From an uncultured Anaeromusa sp. (GTDB lineage: Bacteria; Bacillota; Negativicutes; Anaeromusales; Anaeromusaceae): 64,000 nt of DNA. The position numbers and the translations under genes are program-made. Below, one piece after another: positions 8,713 through 21,544 of this stretch. Where the stretch lies: contig NZ_OY781460.1 of NCBI RefSeq assembly GCF_963676855.1, positions 1,713,520 through 1,777,519 of the forward strand, read 5' to 3'. Every line of letters begins with the position of its first letter. Position 1 is the stretch's first letter. Under the pieces are notes generated by a model that worked only from the letters and a program-made list of their open reading frames with translations, had not been told where the DNA came from and did no database searches.

Positions 8713-9800
8713 TGGAGAAGGGGAACATGTTAGAATCGGTTATTGCGTCAGTAGGTCCTTTGGATGCAGCGGCGTTAGAACGCTGTCAAAGGCGCTTGGA
8801 TAACTTGACCAAGCCTTTAGGAAGCTTGCATCATTTGGAATTTTTAGCGTTAAAGCTGGCTGGTGTAACGGGGCAGCATCGCCCAGCCTTGCAACAGAAG
8901 CAGTCCCTTTTGGTTGTGGCGGCAGATCATGGCTTTGATGAGGGGCTGGTTGAAGGCGAGAAAACAACAGCGCAGCGTGTAGCGGACGCCTGTCGGTTGA
9001 ACAGCCCGTTGCGCGTTTTTGCAGCGAAAAATGCTGCGGAAGTGGTCCTGGTGAATGCAGGCATGCGTGAAAAGCTGGTGCATGAGCGGTTGCGGCAGGC
9101 AGTCTTCTCTTTTGGCACTTGTGATTGGCGTCAAGGGCCGGCGATGGAGGAAGAAACGGTTTTGGCGGCTCTTGGCTTAGGCGTCTCCCTAGCTCAGGCG
9201 GAAGCGGACAAAGGCGTGCGGATTTTAGGACTGGGAAGCATTGCGTGCGGCGGCATGATCTCCGCCTTGATTTTGCTGGCTCTTTGGGGTGGTATTCCTG
9301 TGGCGCTGCGACAGCAAGCGGCTGCTAGTGAGAAGGCAGCAGAAATATTGGCGTTGGTGGAAGAAGCTCTTGGTTTATGGGATGGCGAAACAGACGTAAG
9401 GGCTGTATTGAAGCGTTTTGGCGGTTTGGAGACGGTTGTTTTATGTGGAGCAATTTTGGGCGGAGCTGCCAGAGGGATGTTGCTAGTTCTTGATGGCGTA
9501 GAGACGGCGGCGGCGGCTTTAGCGGCGGCTCAAATGCAACCGTTGATTAAAGACTATCTTATCGCACCGCATGCTGCAGCAGAACCAGGGTTTCAGGAGA
9601 TGCTGTTTTTACTGGGACTGCCGAGCTATTTGCAACTAAATTTGCAGCAAAGCGAAGGGATCGGAGCTGTGTTGGGCATGTCTCTTTTGCGGGCGTCGCT
9701 GCATATGCTGAACGACATGAAAACATTTGGCGAAGCCGCAGTGGCGGTGGCGCAGGACGGTCCGGGCGCCGAGCGGCAGAGCCATGCAATACGCGATTAA
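8712..9800 (+). CDS. arsB: CobT-family phosphoribosyltransferase, ArsB-like subunit
   Basis: 362 aa CobT homologue whose ATG overlaps the stop of the preceding gene by one base (TAATG), suggesting coupled translation. It keeps the N-terminal LTKPLGSLHHLE (GRLE-like) segment and ADHG. However, VSAYP is replaced by VEGEK, GNTT by an unrelated ACGG, and RLGE by QQSEGIGA, so several substrate-pocket residues are changed. This fits a partner subunit of an ArsAB-type heterodimer rather than an independent CobT. An internal ATG at 8727 with GAAGGGG upstream is an alternative start. Regulation is shared through the B12 riboswitch. The arsenic genes called arsB elsewhere are unrelated. Confidence 0.78.
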   Translation: MEKGNMLESVIASVGPLDAAALERCQRRLDNLTKPLGSLHHLEFLALKLAGVTGQHRPALQQKQSLLVVAADHGFDEGLVEGEKTTAQRVADACRLNSPLRVFAAKNAAEVVLVNAGMREKLVHERLRQAVFSFGTCDWRQGPAMEEETVLAALGLGVSLAQAEADKGVRILGLGSIACGGMISALILLALWGGIPVALRQQAAASEKAAEILALVEEALGLWDGETDVRAVLKRFGGLETVVLCGAILGGAARGMLLVLDGVETAAAALAAAQMQPLIKDYLIAPHAAAEPGFQEMLFLLGLPSYLQLNLQQSEGIGAVLGMSLLRASLHMLNDMKTFGEAAVAVAQDGPGAERQSHAIRD

Positions 9801-9988
9801 AGGGAGATGAAATAGAGAGCAGGATTGTTTGCATATAATGGCGAATTTTTAACGTATGTATAAGAGGTAGCTTATGGGTTTTAAAATGACCTTTTAGGAA
9901 TCGATGATTTAGTTAATAACCAGAAAAGACCTTTTGGGTTGTAACCTGCAGATAAATCAATGGTTCCTTAATAAAAGGAGGCGAAACC

Positions 9989-10915
9989 ATGAAAACGCAA
10001 TGTGAAAAAATGTCGATGGCGTGGGCTATGACTTGTTTCTCTGCTGAAGAAGCGGCGAAATGGATGGGACGGCTTACGTTGGAAGCGCAAACTAAATGGC
10101 TGTTGTCATTAGACGAATTGTCTCCAGCTATGTTGCCGGAGGACATTCAAGAAAGTTGGCAGGACTTTTCCTCCCTGCGCATATTTGGACAACCGGTTCG
10201 ACAGTTGGGAGCGGTGCTGATGGCGATGGCTTTGCGCCGCGGGGATTCGGAAACATTGCGGCTAATGGATCGCTTGGAGGAACTTCGGCCGGGAATTCGC
10301 AGCCGTATGCGTTCGCATGTTTTGTTTTTTGAAGAACTTCAAGGGATGAGGGACCGCGATCTTCAAGAAGTGTTGCGACGTGAAGGTCTGCATCCGTCTC
10401 TTCTGTTTGGCACCAGCGAAGAATTATGTGCTAAGTTATTGCGCAATGTTTCACGCCGAGCTGCATCGGATGTAGCTAATACGCTGCAGCCGCCGGAGAA
10501 ACGTGAAGAATCGGTTGCGGTGCGTCAGCGCAAGGTAGCGTTTACGCAGGTGGTGCTGTCTTTGATGGAAGCAGGAGATATTTTAGGGCCAGCTCATGTT
10601 TTAACCAAAGAGGAAGGCTGGCAGCTTTTGGAGTTGCGTAACGAAGCGTCCGGTTGGCTAAAAACGAGGTCAGATGAAGAATTAGCTTCATTTTTGCGAG
10701 ACCGGCTGCAGTGGGTAGATGTGGCAATTTTGCTGCGTTTGAGCAGTGGTGCGGAAACTAAACTGTTGCAAGAGGTGCTGGACGAGGCATCTTGGACGAT
10801 GCTGCAAGAGTTGGTGGAGGCGGAAAACGAAGCGACTACCAGTAGAGGATTAGACGGTCTGCGGCGTATATGCCGGGAAATACGGCGCGACGCCGAAGAA
10901 AACGAAGAGGAATAA
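9989..10915 (+). CDS. Stand-alone FliG-like (motor switch) protein
   Basis: 308 aa. Residues about 55-190 resemble the middle and C-terminal domains of flagellar switch protein FliG: GQPVRQLGAVLMAM (GGVK-type helix), then RSHVLFFEELQGMRDRDLQE, VLRREG, and SEELCAKLLRNVSRRAA, which follows the FliG pattern GASEE..KILSNMSKRAA. A second weaker copy of the same C-terminal repeat seems to occupy residues 205-300 (LTKEEGWQLLELRNE, RDRLQWVDVAILLRLSSGAE). No flagellar gene is nearby and the N-terminal domain that anchors FliG to FliF is missing. Function is unknown; it may be an accessory switch or adaptor protein. AAAGGAGG precedes the ATG at 9989. The 188 bases before it (9801-9988) hold no clear gene. 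Confidence 0.65.
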   Translation: MKTQCEKMSMAWAMTCFSAEEAAKWMGRLTLEAQTKWLLSLDELSPAMLPEDIQESWQDFSSLRIFGQPVRQLGAVLMAMALRRGDSETLRLMDRLEELRPGIRSRMRSHVLFFEELQGMRDRDLQEVLRREGLHPSLLFGTSEELCAKLLRNVSRRAASDVANTLQPPEKREESVAVRQRKVAFTQVVLSLMEAGDILGPAHVLTKEEGWQLLELRNEASGWLKTRSDEELASFLRDRLQWVDVAILLRLSSGAETKLLQEVLDEASWTMLQELVEAENEATTSRGLDGLRRICREIRRDAEENEEE

Positions 10916-10978
10916 ACAAGAGTTGCGAGAGTCACGAGAGGGCATGCAGGAGAAGAACAAAGTACGGATTTTAACCAT

Positions 10979-11022
10979 GAAAAGGCTGCGGCGACTTGAA
11001 AATAAGTTGTCCGCAGCCTTTT
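10979..11022. terminator. Terminator between convergent genes
   Basis: Stem AAAAGGCTGCGG / CCGCAGCCTTTT with an extra inner stem CGACTT/AAGTTG, T-run on the plus strand and A-run at the other end, so it can serve both directions. Confidence 0.8.
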
Positions 11023-11054
11023 TGAAATTCATTCGTACCCACGTTTTACTCACT

Positions 11055-11879
11055 CTACTCCTTGGTTGATTTATAATTCACGTCGTTAATTGATTTTTTC
11101 CAGAAGAGTAGATTTTTTTCTTTTAATTCCGCGCGGGTGGCCTCTTTAGGCCAAAGCCCGTGGACGGAATCTTCGCGCATAGCGGCGGCCAAATGATCGT
11201 AGATAGCTGGACTTTGAGAAGCCAGAGAAGCAATCAATTCCTTGGTGACTTGGCGCTGAGTTTTACCGTTGAAAGGGCAAGGGTTGGGGATGGGTTCTTG
11301 CCCATGCAGTGTCCAGGCATCGCGTAGTTCTGCTTCACGGAAAAAAAGCAACGGACGGATCACGGTAACACCGCTGCGCTCAAGGGATGTTTTGGGCAGG
11401 AAAGTGCCGATTTGCCCGGAATGGAGCAGATTCATCAGTAGCGTTTCTACTGCATCATCGTGATGATGGGCATAAGCGACTTTTTGGAAACCGTGTTCGG
11501 CGGCAAAACGGTTAATCGCGCCGCGACGGAAAAAAGCGCAGGTGAAGCAAGGGTCTTTACCTTGATTTTCTTCAATGATAGAGGCAATATCCGCCTGAAT
11601 GAAATGAAAGGGAATTTCCAGGTTAGCGCAAAAATTGGCTAGCGTTTCGTGGGGAAAATCAGGAGCAAAGCCGGCGTCAAGAGTCAGTGCTGCCAGTTCA
11701 AAACGTTTAGCGGAAACTTTTTGCAGTGCCGCTAGGGCAAATGCTAAAAACAGGCTGTCTTTGCCGCCGGACAGGCCGATGAGGATGCGATCGCCTTCTT
11801 CAATCAGATCAAATTCAAGGACGCCTCGCAGCAAGCGGCTGAAATAGGACTTTGGCAAGTTGTGAATCGATGTGGTCAT
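11055..11879 (-). CDS. ttcA: TtcA-like tRNA 2-thiocytidine synthetase (PP-loop ATPase)
   Basis: 274 aa cytosolic PP-loop ATPase. The adenylation motif SGGKDS is at about residue 36. Cysteines at CFTC (about 111-114) and in PNPCPF (about 200) match the three ligands of the 4Fe-4S cluster in TtcA, which thiolates cytidine 32 of certain tRNAs. KVAYAHHHDDAVETLLMN is the usual helix after the PP-loop core. It is transcribed alone on the minus strand, convergent with the FliG-like gene. Some Firmicute relatives of this family have not been tested, so the exact tRNA target is inferred. Confidence 0.75.
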   Translation of the reverse strand: MTTSIHNLPKSYFSRLLRGVLEFDLIEEGDRILIGLSGGKDSLFLAFALAALQKVSAKRFELAALTLDAGFAPDFPHETLANFCANLEIPFHFIQADIASIIEENQGKDPCFTCAFFRRGAINRFAAEHGFQKVAYAHHHDDAVETLLMNLLHSGQIGTFLPKTSLERSGVTVIRPLLFFREAELRDAWTLHGQEPIPNPCPFNGKTQRQVTKELIASLASQSPAIYDHLAAAMREDSVHGLWPKEATRAELKEKNLLFWKKSINDVNYKSTKE

Positions 11880-12100
11880 ATTGAATTCTCCTCAATAAAT
11901 TGATATGCAAGTGTATCTTTTTCGATAAATAAAGGAGTCGCTTTGACGTGAGCGGCGCAAAAATCAGTGGTCCGTACAAAGAGTAGCAAGTTGTGTCCCG
12001 GGCGTCAAGGGACGGGGTTACGGAAAAGGCTGGAATAAGGTATAATAAAACTAATTGCATTTTTTGCAGGCAAACCAGAACGAGGAGTGTTGATTCGATT

Positions 12101-13735
12101 ATGGCGAAACCGATTTATGCTATTGGACATCGCAATCCGGACACGGATTCGATTTGCGCTGCCATTGGCTATGCGCATTTAAAGCAAGCGTTGGGGGAAA
12201 ATGTGGTGGCAGCCCGGGCGGGCAAGATCAACGCCGAAACGAAGTATGCCTTAGAACAGTTCCGCATGGAGGAGCCGCTATTGTTGCCGGATCTCAATCC
12301 GCGGGTAAAAGATATTATGTGTACCGATTACCTTTCTGTGGGTCCAGAGACGACGTTGCGTGAACTCGGGAAGCTGATGCAATGCGGTAGTGTCAAATCG
12401 GTGCCTGTGGTAGTAGGGGATAATCAACTTGCTGGTATTTTATCAGTAAGCGACTTGGCAAAATTGTATTTTAACGAACTGCAGATGCCTGACGATTTGG
12501 CGGAAAGCGGCGTAGATTATGCGGCAGTGCAACGCGTTCTGGATGCTAAAGTGCTTTGCGGCGACGAGTTGCTGAACCGTACTTTGGCGGGGCGGGTGCG
12601 CATTGCTTCCGGGACGTCAGCGGCGGTATCACGCGTCATTAAGGCGGGAGATATTGTTCTGACAGCAGACCGCCGAGAAGCGCACTTGTCTTGCCTGGAT
12701 CTGAATGTGGGCGCGTTAGTGGTTACCGGAGATTATTTGGTGGACGAGGAAGTTTTGGCAAAAGCGAAAAAGCAAGGTGTGCTAGTTCTGCAAACAGCCT
12801 ATGATACGTATACTTCGGCGCGGTTGATTAATCAGAGCACGCCGGTACGTGCGATCATGCAAGCCAAAGTGCTTTCTTTTAAGCCTACCGATTTGATTAA
12901 TGACATCACTGGACCGATTGCAGCGACCAATTACCGTAACTACCCTGTGGTGGAAAACGGTCGTTTGGTGGGCCTGGTAGATCGAGATAAGCTGATCATG
13001 CCGGAACCGGAACGGGTTATCTTGGTGGATCATAACGAAACGGCGCAAGCAGTGGAAGGTATTGAAGAGGCGAAGATTCTGGAAATCATCGACCATCACC
13101 GTTTGGGCGGGTTGACAACCAGCGAGCCCATTCTGATTCGTCAGGAGCCTGTTGGCTGCACGTCGACTATTGTAGCTAATATGTATTGGAACTTAGAGAT
13201 TGCGATTCCTAAGGGAATTGCAGGCGTGCTCTTGTCAGCCATCATTTCCGATACGGTGCTCTTTAAGTCGCCTACGGCAACAGCCGTGGATCGACATGCG
13301 GCGGAAAAGTTGGCGGCTATTGCCGGAGTTTCTTTGGAAGAGTATGGCATGGCTATGCTGAAAGCGGGTTCTGGGCTCCAGGATATGACGCCGCCGGAAA
13401 TCACGCAAACTGACCTGAAGGAATTTCGTATGGGTGATTACCGTATGACCATTGCGCAACTATCTGTAATGGATGTGAGTGAGGTGCTGGCGCTGCGGCA
13501 GGAACTGTTACACAGCATGGAGCAGACTCGGGTTAAGGGTGGCTATGACATGGCCCTTTTAATGATTACGGATATCTTGAACGAAGCGACGCATTTGGCT
13601 TATGTAGGGCAGCCGGTGGAGTTGGTCGAACGAGCTTTTGGCAGTAAAGGCGAAGAACAGGTAGTATATCTGCCTGGAGTTATGTCGCGGAAAAAGCAAA
13701 TTGTGCCTCCTTTGACAGAAGCGGCTAAGGTATAA
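12101..13735 (+). CDS. ppaC: Family II manganese inorganic pyrophosphatase with CBS and DRTGG domains
   Basis: 544 aa. The DHH phosphatase motifs are IGHRNPDTDSICAA (residues 6-19), VDHNE and IDHHRLGG (about 310-335). Between them lies a regulatory insert of about 240 residues: a CBS domain (VKDIMCTDYLSVGPETTLRE), a DRTGG-like domain (VRIASGTSAAV), and a second CBS (PVRAIMQAKVLSFKPTD). This is the layout of nucleotide-regulated clostridial pyrophosphatases. They hydrolyse pyrophosphate and are inhibited by AMP/ADP and activated by ATP or diadenosine tetraphosphate. The start at 12101 follows CGAGGAG; the frame is open further upstream but without family similarity. Confidence 0.9.
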   Translation: MAKPIYAIGHRNPDTDSICAAIGYAHLKQALGENVVAARAGKINAETKYALEQFRMEEPLLLPDLNPRVKDIMCTDYLSVGPETTLRELGKLMQCGSVKSVPVVVGDNQLAGILSVSDLAKLYFNELQMPDDLAESGVDYAAVQRVLDAKVLCGDELLNRTLAGRVRIASGTSAAVSRVIKAGDIVLTADRREAHLSCLDLNVGALVVTGDYLVDEEVLAKAKKQGVLVLQTAYDTYTSARLINQSTPVRAIMQAKVLSFKPTDLINDITGPIAATNYRNYPVVENGRLVGLVDRDKLIMPEPERVILVDHNETAQAVEGIEEAKILEIIDHHRLGGLTTSEPILIRQEPVGCTSTIVANMYWNLEIAIPKGIAGVLLSAIISDTVLFKSPTATAVDRHAAEKLAAIAGVSLEEYGMAMLKAGSGLQDMTPPEITQTDLKEFRMGDYRMTIAQLSVMDVSEVLALRQELLHSMEQTRVKGGYDMALLMITDILNEATHLAYVGQPVELVERAFGSKGEEQVVYLPGVMSRKKQIVPPLTEAAKV

Positions 13736-13768
13736 GTTAAGCGTGCAAAGTAGTAAAAAGAGTTAGCG

Positions 13769-13806
13769 GCGGACCAACGTCAACGTAGAGTGTGGCGTTG
13801 GTCCGC
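13769..13806 (+). terminator. Hairpin between pyrophosphatase and YedE genes
   Basis: 13-bp stem (GCGGACCAACGTC / GGCGTTGGTCCGC, one mismatch) with a 12-nt loop. No T-run follows, so its role as terminator is uncertain. Confidence 0.4.
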
Positions 13807-13833
13807 TCTATCGATTAGTAGGAGTTGTATTAT

Positions 13834-14889
13834 ATGGTGTGGATTTTACTGACAGGATTAATTTTCGGATTAGGGGCGGTGGTGCTGGTAGCACAGGGAA
13901 ACCCAGGGAATTACGGCTTTTGTGCAGCCTGCCATTTGCGGGATATTGCTGGTGCGGTGGGCTTACATAAGGCAGGGACGTTGCAATACGCTCGGCCTGA
14001 AATTCTGGGCATCGTTTTAGGTGCGGCTGTTATGGCGGCTTTTCGTGGTGAACATCGCGTGCGCGGCGGCTCGAAACCAATCATTCGTTTTTTCCTAGGC
14101 ATGGTAATGATGATTGGCGCGTTGGCGTTTCTTGGCTGCCCTCTTAGGGGCATTCTGCGTTTGGCTGGCGGCGATTTGAATGGTCTGACCGGTTTGGCTG
14201 GATTTGCCAGCGGCATTGGCGTTGGCATTTGGTTTTTGAAACGGGGCTATAATTTAGGCCGCTCGCATTTGCTGGCAAGCAGCGCCTGGAAGCCGGCTGG
14301 CTATGTGACGCCGTTGGCGGCGGCTGTGTTGACGGTGCTTGTCTTCATCGGCGGCGCTGGCGTATTGGCCTTTAGCAAAAGCGGCCCAGGGTCCATGCAT
14401 GCGCCGGTACTTCTTAGCTTGGTGTTCGGTTTGCTGGCTGGGGTGGCGGCGCAGAAAACGAGAATGTGTCTTTCCGGCGGGATTCGGGATTTTATTTTGG
14501 TGCGAGATACGTATTTGCTGAAAATCTATGGGGTCCTTTTTTTGGCCGCCTTGGCGGGTAATTTAGCTTTTGGCTTTTTCAAGCTTGGTTTTGATGCGCA
14601 GCCGTTGGCGCATACGATGCACTTGTGGAATTTTTTAGGATTGATGCTGGTAGGATTAGCAGCTACGTTAGCAGGTGGCTGTCCTTTGAGGCAGTTGATC
14701 CAAGCAGGCGAGGGCAATTTGGACGCCGCTGCCTGTGTGTTGGGTATGCTGGCGGGAGCGGCGGTGGCGCATGGCTTAAATACGGCCGGAAGCCCGGCTG
14801 GACTGGCTTGGAATGGACAAGTAGCGGTAGTGGCTGGTCTAGTTGTTACGGCGGCTATCGGGTATCTGCATTGTAAAGAAGCGGTCTAA
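13834..14889 (+). CDS. yedE: YedE-family membrane transporter (selenium-associated type)
   Basis: 351 aa polytopic membrane protein with about ten hydrophobic stretches. It belongs to the YeeE/YedE family, proposed to move thiosulfate, sulfur or selenium species. It has conserved cysteines in FCAACHLRD, FLGCPLRG and GGCPLRQL; the two GCPLR motifs mark the two halves of the internally duplicated fold. Next come a TusA-like and a DUF3343 gene, the trio found in genomes that use selenium. Transport of selenium is inferred from that context only. AGGAG lies 9 nt before the ATG at 13834; a TTG at 13825 abuts the ribosome site. Confidence 0.82.
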   Translation: MVWILLTGLIFGLGAVVLVAQGNPGNYGFCAACHLRDIAGAVGLHKAGTLQYARPEILGIVLGAAVMAAFRGEHRVRGGSKPIIRFFLGMVMMIGALAFLGCPLRGILRLAGGDLNGLTGLAGFASGIGVGIWFLKRGYNLGRSHLLASSAWKPAGYVTPLAAAVLTVLVFIGGAGVLAFSKSGPGSMHAPVLLSLVFGLLAGVAAQKTRMCLSGGIRDFILVRDTYLLKIYGVLFLAALAGNLAFGFFKLGFDAQPLAHTMHLWNFLGLMLVGLAATLAGGCPLRQLIQAGEGNLDAAACVLGMLAGAAVAHGLNTAGSPAGLAWNGQVAVVAGLVVTAAIGYLHCKEAV

Positions 14890-14904
14890 GGAGGGGAATA
14901 TGCA

Positions 14905-15117
14905 ATGAAGCGACTGGATATGAGAGGTCTTAGTTGTCCCATTCCGTTGATGAAAACCAAAGAAGCCATGGATGCAGGGGCAGTTGAACTTGAGGTAGTA
15001 GTGGATGAACCGGCGGCTTGGGAAAATATTAGCAAGCTGGCAATTTCTCAAGGCTGGCAATGGGTTTGTTCGGCTGGAGAGGGCGAATGGACGCTGACGC
15101 TGCGCAAAAATGCCTAA
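14905..15117 (+). CDS. TusA/YedF-like sulfur carrier protein
   Basis: 70 aa, complete SirA/TusA fold: MKRLDMRGLSCPIPLMKTKE carries the CPxP motif whose cysteine holds a persulfide (or selenide). Typical YedF proteins have this domain plus a C-terminal DsrE-like part of about 120 residues; here only the first part is present. It starts 15 nt after the YedE-type gene with AGGAGGGG upstream, so the two are probably one transcription unit. The physiological cargo is not shown. Confidence 0.85.
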   Translation: MKRLDMRGLSCPIPLMKTKEAMDAGAVELEVVVDEPAAWENISKLAISQGWQWVCSAGEGEWTLTLRKNA

Positions 15118-15217
15118 AAAGGCGAAGGATACCTTGGAATCCTGGCGTTAAGCGGCATTTTTTGCTATACTATATTAGTTAAGGTAGATTGACTCTTAAG
15201 AGAAAAGAGGAGACACG

Positions 15218-15451
15218 ATGCCGTACTGGGTAATCACGTTTCCTTCGGTGTATCAGGCGTATCGGGCGGAAAAACTGTTGCTCCAGGCAGGCTTGCCTGG
15301 AAAGCTGATCGCAGTGCCGCGACAATTAAGCGGTTCTTGTGAAGGTTTGGCGTTGCGTTTGGAGTCAGAAGAGACGGCGCGCCAAGCGGTGGAATGTTTA
15401 AAACAGGCCGGAGTGCCTTTGTTGAAGGAAGCGTTTTCGATTGCAAAATGA
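15218..15451 (+). CDS. DUF3343 protein, putative Se/S carrier-like
   Basis: 77 aa small protein matching DUF3343, which is often found beside YedE/YedF and selenium genes. It has the N-terminal PYWVITFPSVYQAYRAEKLL segment and the motif SGSCEGLALRL with its single conserved cysteine, followed by a C-terminal helix. AAGAGGAG precedes the ATG. The pcrA gene starts 15 bp later with its own ribosome site, so read-through into pcrA is likely. The biochemical role of the family is not established. Confidence 0.8.
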   Translation: MPYWVITFPSVYQAYRAEKLLLQAGLPGKLIAVPRQLSGSCEGLALRLESEETARQAVECLKQAGVPLLKEAFSIAK

Positions 15452-15466
15452 GGAGGACAAAACGTC

Positions 15467-19707
<4,241 letters not shown>

Positions 19708-19768
19708 AAATGTGCTATAATGAACCAATACACCCTTTAAACTGTCAAATAGGATGGTGAGAGTACAA

Positions 19769-20059
19769 ATGAAAATCGATAAACAAGACGTAGAAAAAGT
19801 GGCGCTCTTGTCGCGCCTGGAGTTTTCCGAAAGCGAATTGGAGACCTTTACAGGACAGCTCAATTCGATTCTCAATTATGCAGAGATGCTGGAAAACTTG
19901 GACGTAGCGGACGTCAAACCGACGGCGCATGTGTTGCCTTTGCAGAATGTGTTGCGCAAAGATGAGGTGCGCCCTTCTTTAGATCATGATTTGGCGCTGT
20001 CCAATGCACCGGAAGCAGAAGACGGTTACTTTAAGGTTCCCAAGATTGTAGAAGGATAG
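19769..20059 (+). CDS. gatC: Glutamyl-tRNA(Gln)/aspartyl-tRNA(Asn) amidotransferase subunit C
   Basis: 96 aa subunit C, which wraps around and stabilises GatA in the GatCAB complex that converts Glu-tRNA(Gln) to Gln-tRNA(Gln). It has the family pattern VEKVALLSRLEFSESELETF near the start and LRKDEVRPSL and FKVPKIVEG at the end. It heads the gatC-gatA-gatB operon. The ATG at 19769 is preceded by GGTGAG. Confidence 0.93.
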   Translation: MKIDKQDVEKVALLSRLEFSESELETFTGQLNSILNYAEMLENLDVADVKPTAHVLPLQNVLRKDEVRPSLDHDLALSNAPEAEDGYFKVPKIVEG

Positions 20060-20074
20060 AAAGGGGCGATGAGC

Positions 20075-21544
20075 ATGCATTTGTGGCAGCAATCTTTGCA
20101 CCAATTACATAACCGCCTGGCTCAGCGCGAAGTGACGTCTGAGGAAATTACCCGCTCCGTACTGGAACGCGTAGCGGCGGTAGAAAACGATGTGAAAGCC
20201 TATGTGACGCGTCTTGATGAAGCGGCGGTGGCGCAGGCTAAAGCGGTAGACGCAAAAATCGCTCAAGGAGGTGCGGTGTCGCCTTTGATGGGCATTCCCT
20301 GCGCTATTAAGGATAATATGTGCACCAAAGGCGTGCGTACGACGTGCTCGTCGCGCATGCTGGAGCGTTTTATCCCCCCCTATGATGCGACGGTCATGAA
20401 AAAACTGGCGGCGCAGGATTTTGTCATGGTGGGCAAGGCCAATATGGACGAATTTGCCATGGGCGGTTCTACGGAAAACTCCGCTTTTTTCCCTACGCAC
20501 AATCCCTGGGACTTGGCGGCAGTTCCCGGCGGCTCCAGCGGCGGCTCAGCCGCAGCAGTGGCAGCAGGGGAAGCCATTTGGGCTCTTGGCTCTGATACAG
20601 GCGGCTCGATTCGCCAGCCGGCGGCGTATTGCGGTATTGTAGGTTTGAAACCTACGTACGGCCTTGTTTCTCGTTTTGGTCTTGTAGCGTTTGCTTCTTC
20701 ATTGGACCAGATCGGACCATTGACGCGCAATGTAACAGACTGTGCAATAGTACTCAACGCCATAGCCGGACACGATCCCATGGACTCGACGTCCATCAAC
20801 CAAGAAGCGCCGGATTATACCAAAGCTTTAGTGGAAGATATTCGCGGTCTGAAAGTGGGTATTCCTAAAGAATATTTTGTTAAAGGGATGGACCCGGAAG
20901 TAGAGAAGGCCGTTCGCGCCTCCATCGCCCGTCTGGAAGAGTTGGGCGCTACTTGCGTAGAAGTATCCATGCCGCATACCGAATATGCGCTTACCGCTTA
21001 TTACCTGATTGCTCCGGCCGAAGCCAGTTCTAATCTGGCTCGCTACGACGGCGTCAGTTTTGGGCATCGCAGCGCTGAAGGTAACGATATTGTCAGCATG
21101 TATAAGAAGACGCGCAGTGAGGCTTTTGGGGCTGAAGTAAAACGCCGCATCATGCTGGGAACGTATGCGTTGAGTTCCGGTTACTATGACGCCTACTATC
21201 TAAAAGCGCTTAAAGTCCGCACGTTGGTCAAACAGGACTTTGATAAGGCTTTTGAAAAAGTGGACGTGCTGGTGACGCCTACAGCGCCGACGACGGCTTT
21301 CAAAATTGGTGAAAAGAGCGGCGATCCGCTCTCCATGTACTTGCAGGACGTCTGCACCATCCCTGTGAACTTGGCTGGCGTTCCAGGCATCTCCGTTCCC
21401 TGCGGCTTTGCCCAGGGCATGCCTGTGGGCTTGCAGTTTATCGGTAAGCCGCTGGCGGAAGAAACGCTGTTGCGCGTGGCTTACACATTTGAACAGAGCC
21501 ACGATTATCACAAGCGCCTGGCGCCGCTCGGGGAGGGTAAGTGA
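20075..21544 (+). CDS. gatA: Glutamyl-tRNA(Gln) amidotransferase subunit A
   Basis: 489 aa amidase-signature glutaminase. It shows the Ser-cisSer-Lys triad region: [16 protein letters not shown] (Lys), [13 protein letters not shown] and [11 protein letters not shown] (serines). It releases ammonia from glutamine and channels it to GatB. The ATG at 20075 is 8 nt from AAGGGG; the ATG at 20069 is only 2 nt away. The stop codon overlaps the gatB start by one base (TGATG). Confidence 0.95.
   Translation: MHLWQQSLHQLHNRLAQREVTSEEITRSVLERVAAVENDVKAYVTRLDEAAVAQAKAVDAKIAQGGAVSPLMGIPCAIKDNMCTKGVRTTCSSRMLERFIPPYDATVMKKLAAQDFVMVGKANMDEFAMGGSTENSAFFPTHNPWDLAAVPGGSSGGSAAAVAAGEAIWALGSDTGGSIRQPAAYCGIVGLKPTYGLVSRFGLVAFASSLDQIGPLTRNVTDCAIVLNAIAGHDPMDSTSINQEAPDYTKALVEDIRGLKVGIPKEYFVKGMDPEVEKAVRASIARLEELGATCVEVSMPHTEYALTAYYLIAPAEASSNLARYDGVSFGHRSAEGNDIVSMYKKTRSEAFGAEVKRRIMLGTYALSSGYYDAYYLKALKVRTLVKQDFDKAFEKVDVLVTPTAPTTAFKIGEKSGDPLSMYLQDVCTIPVNLAGVPGISVPCGFAQGMPVGLQFIGKPLAEETLLRVAYTFEQSHDYHKRLAPLGEGK

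Noticed and set aside
7663..9800. Reading arsA/arsB symbols here as arsenic pump genes
   Set aside because: The proteins are CobT homologues under a B12 riboswitch; the names refer to the Sporomusa cobamide enzyme ArsAB.
13769..13806. Strong intrinsic terminator before yedE
   Set aside because: The stem is good but no T-run follows on the plus strand, so it is listed only as a hairpin of low confidence.
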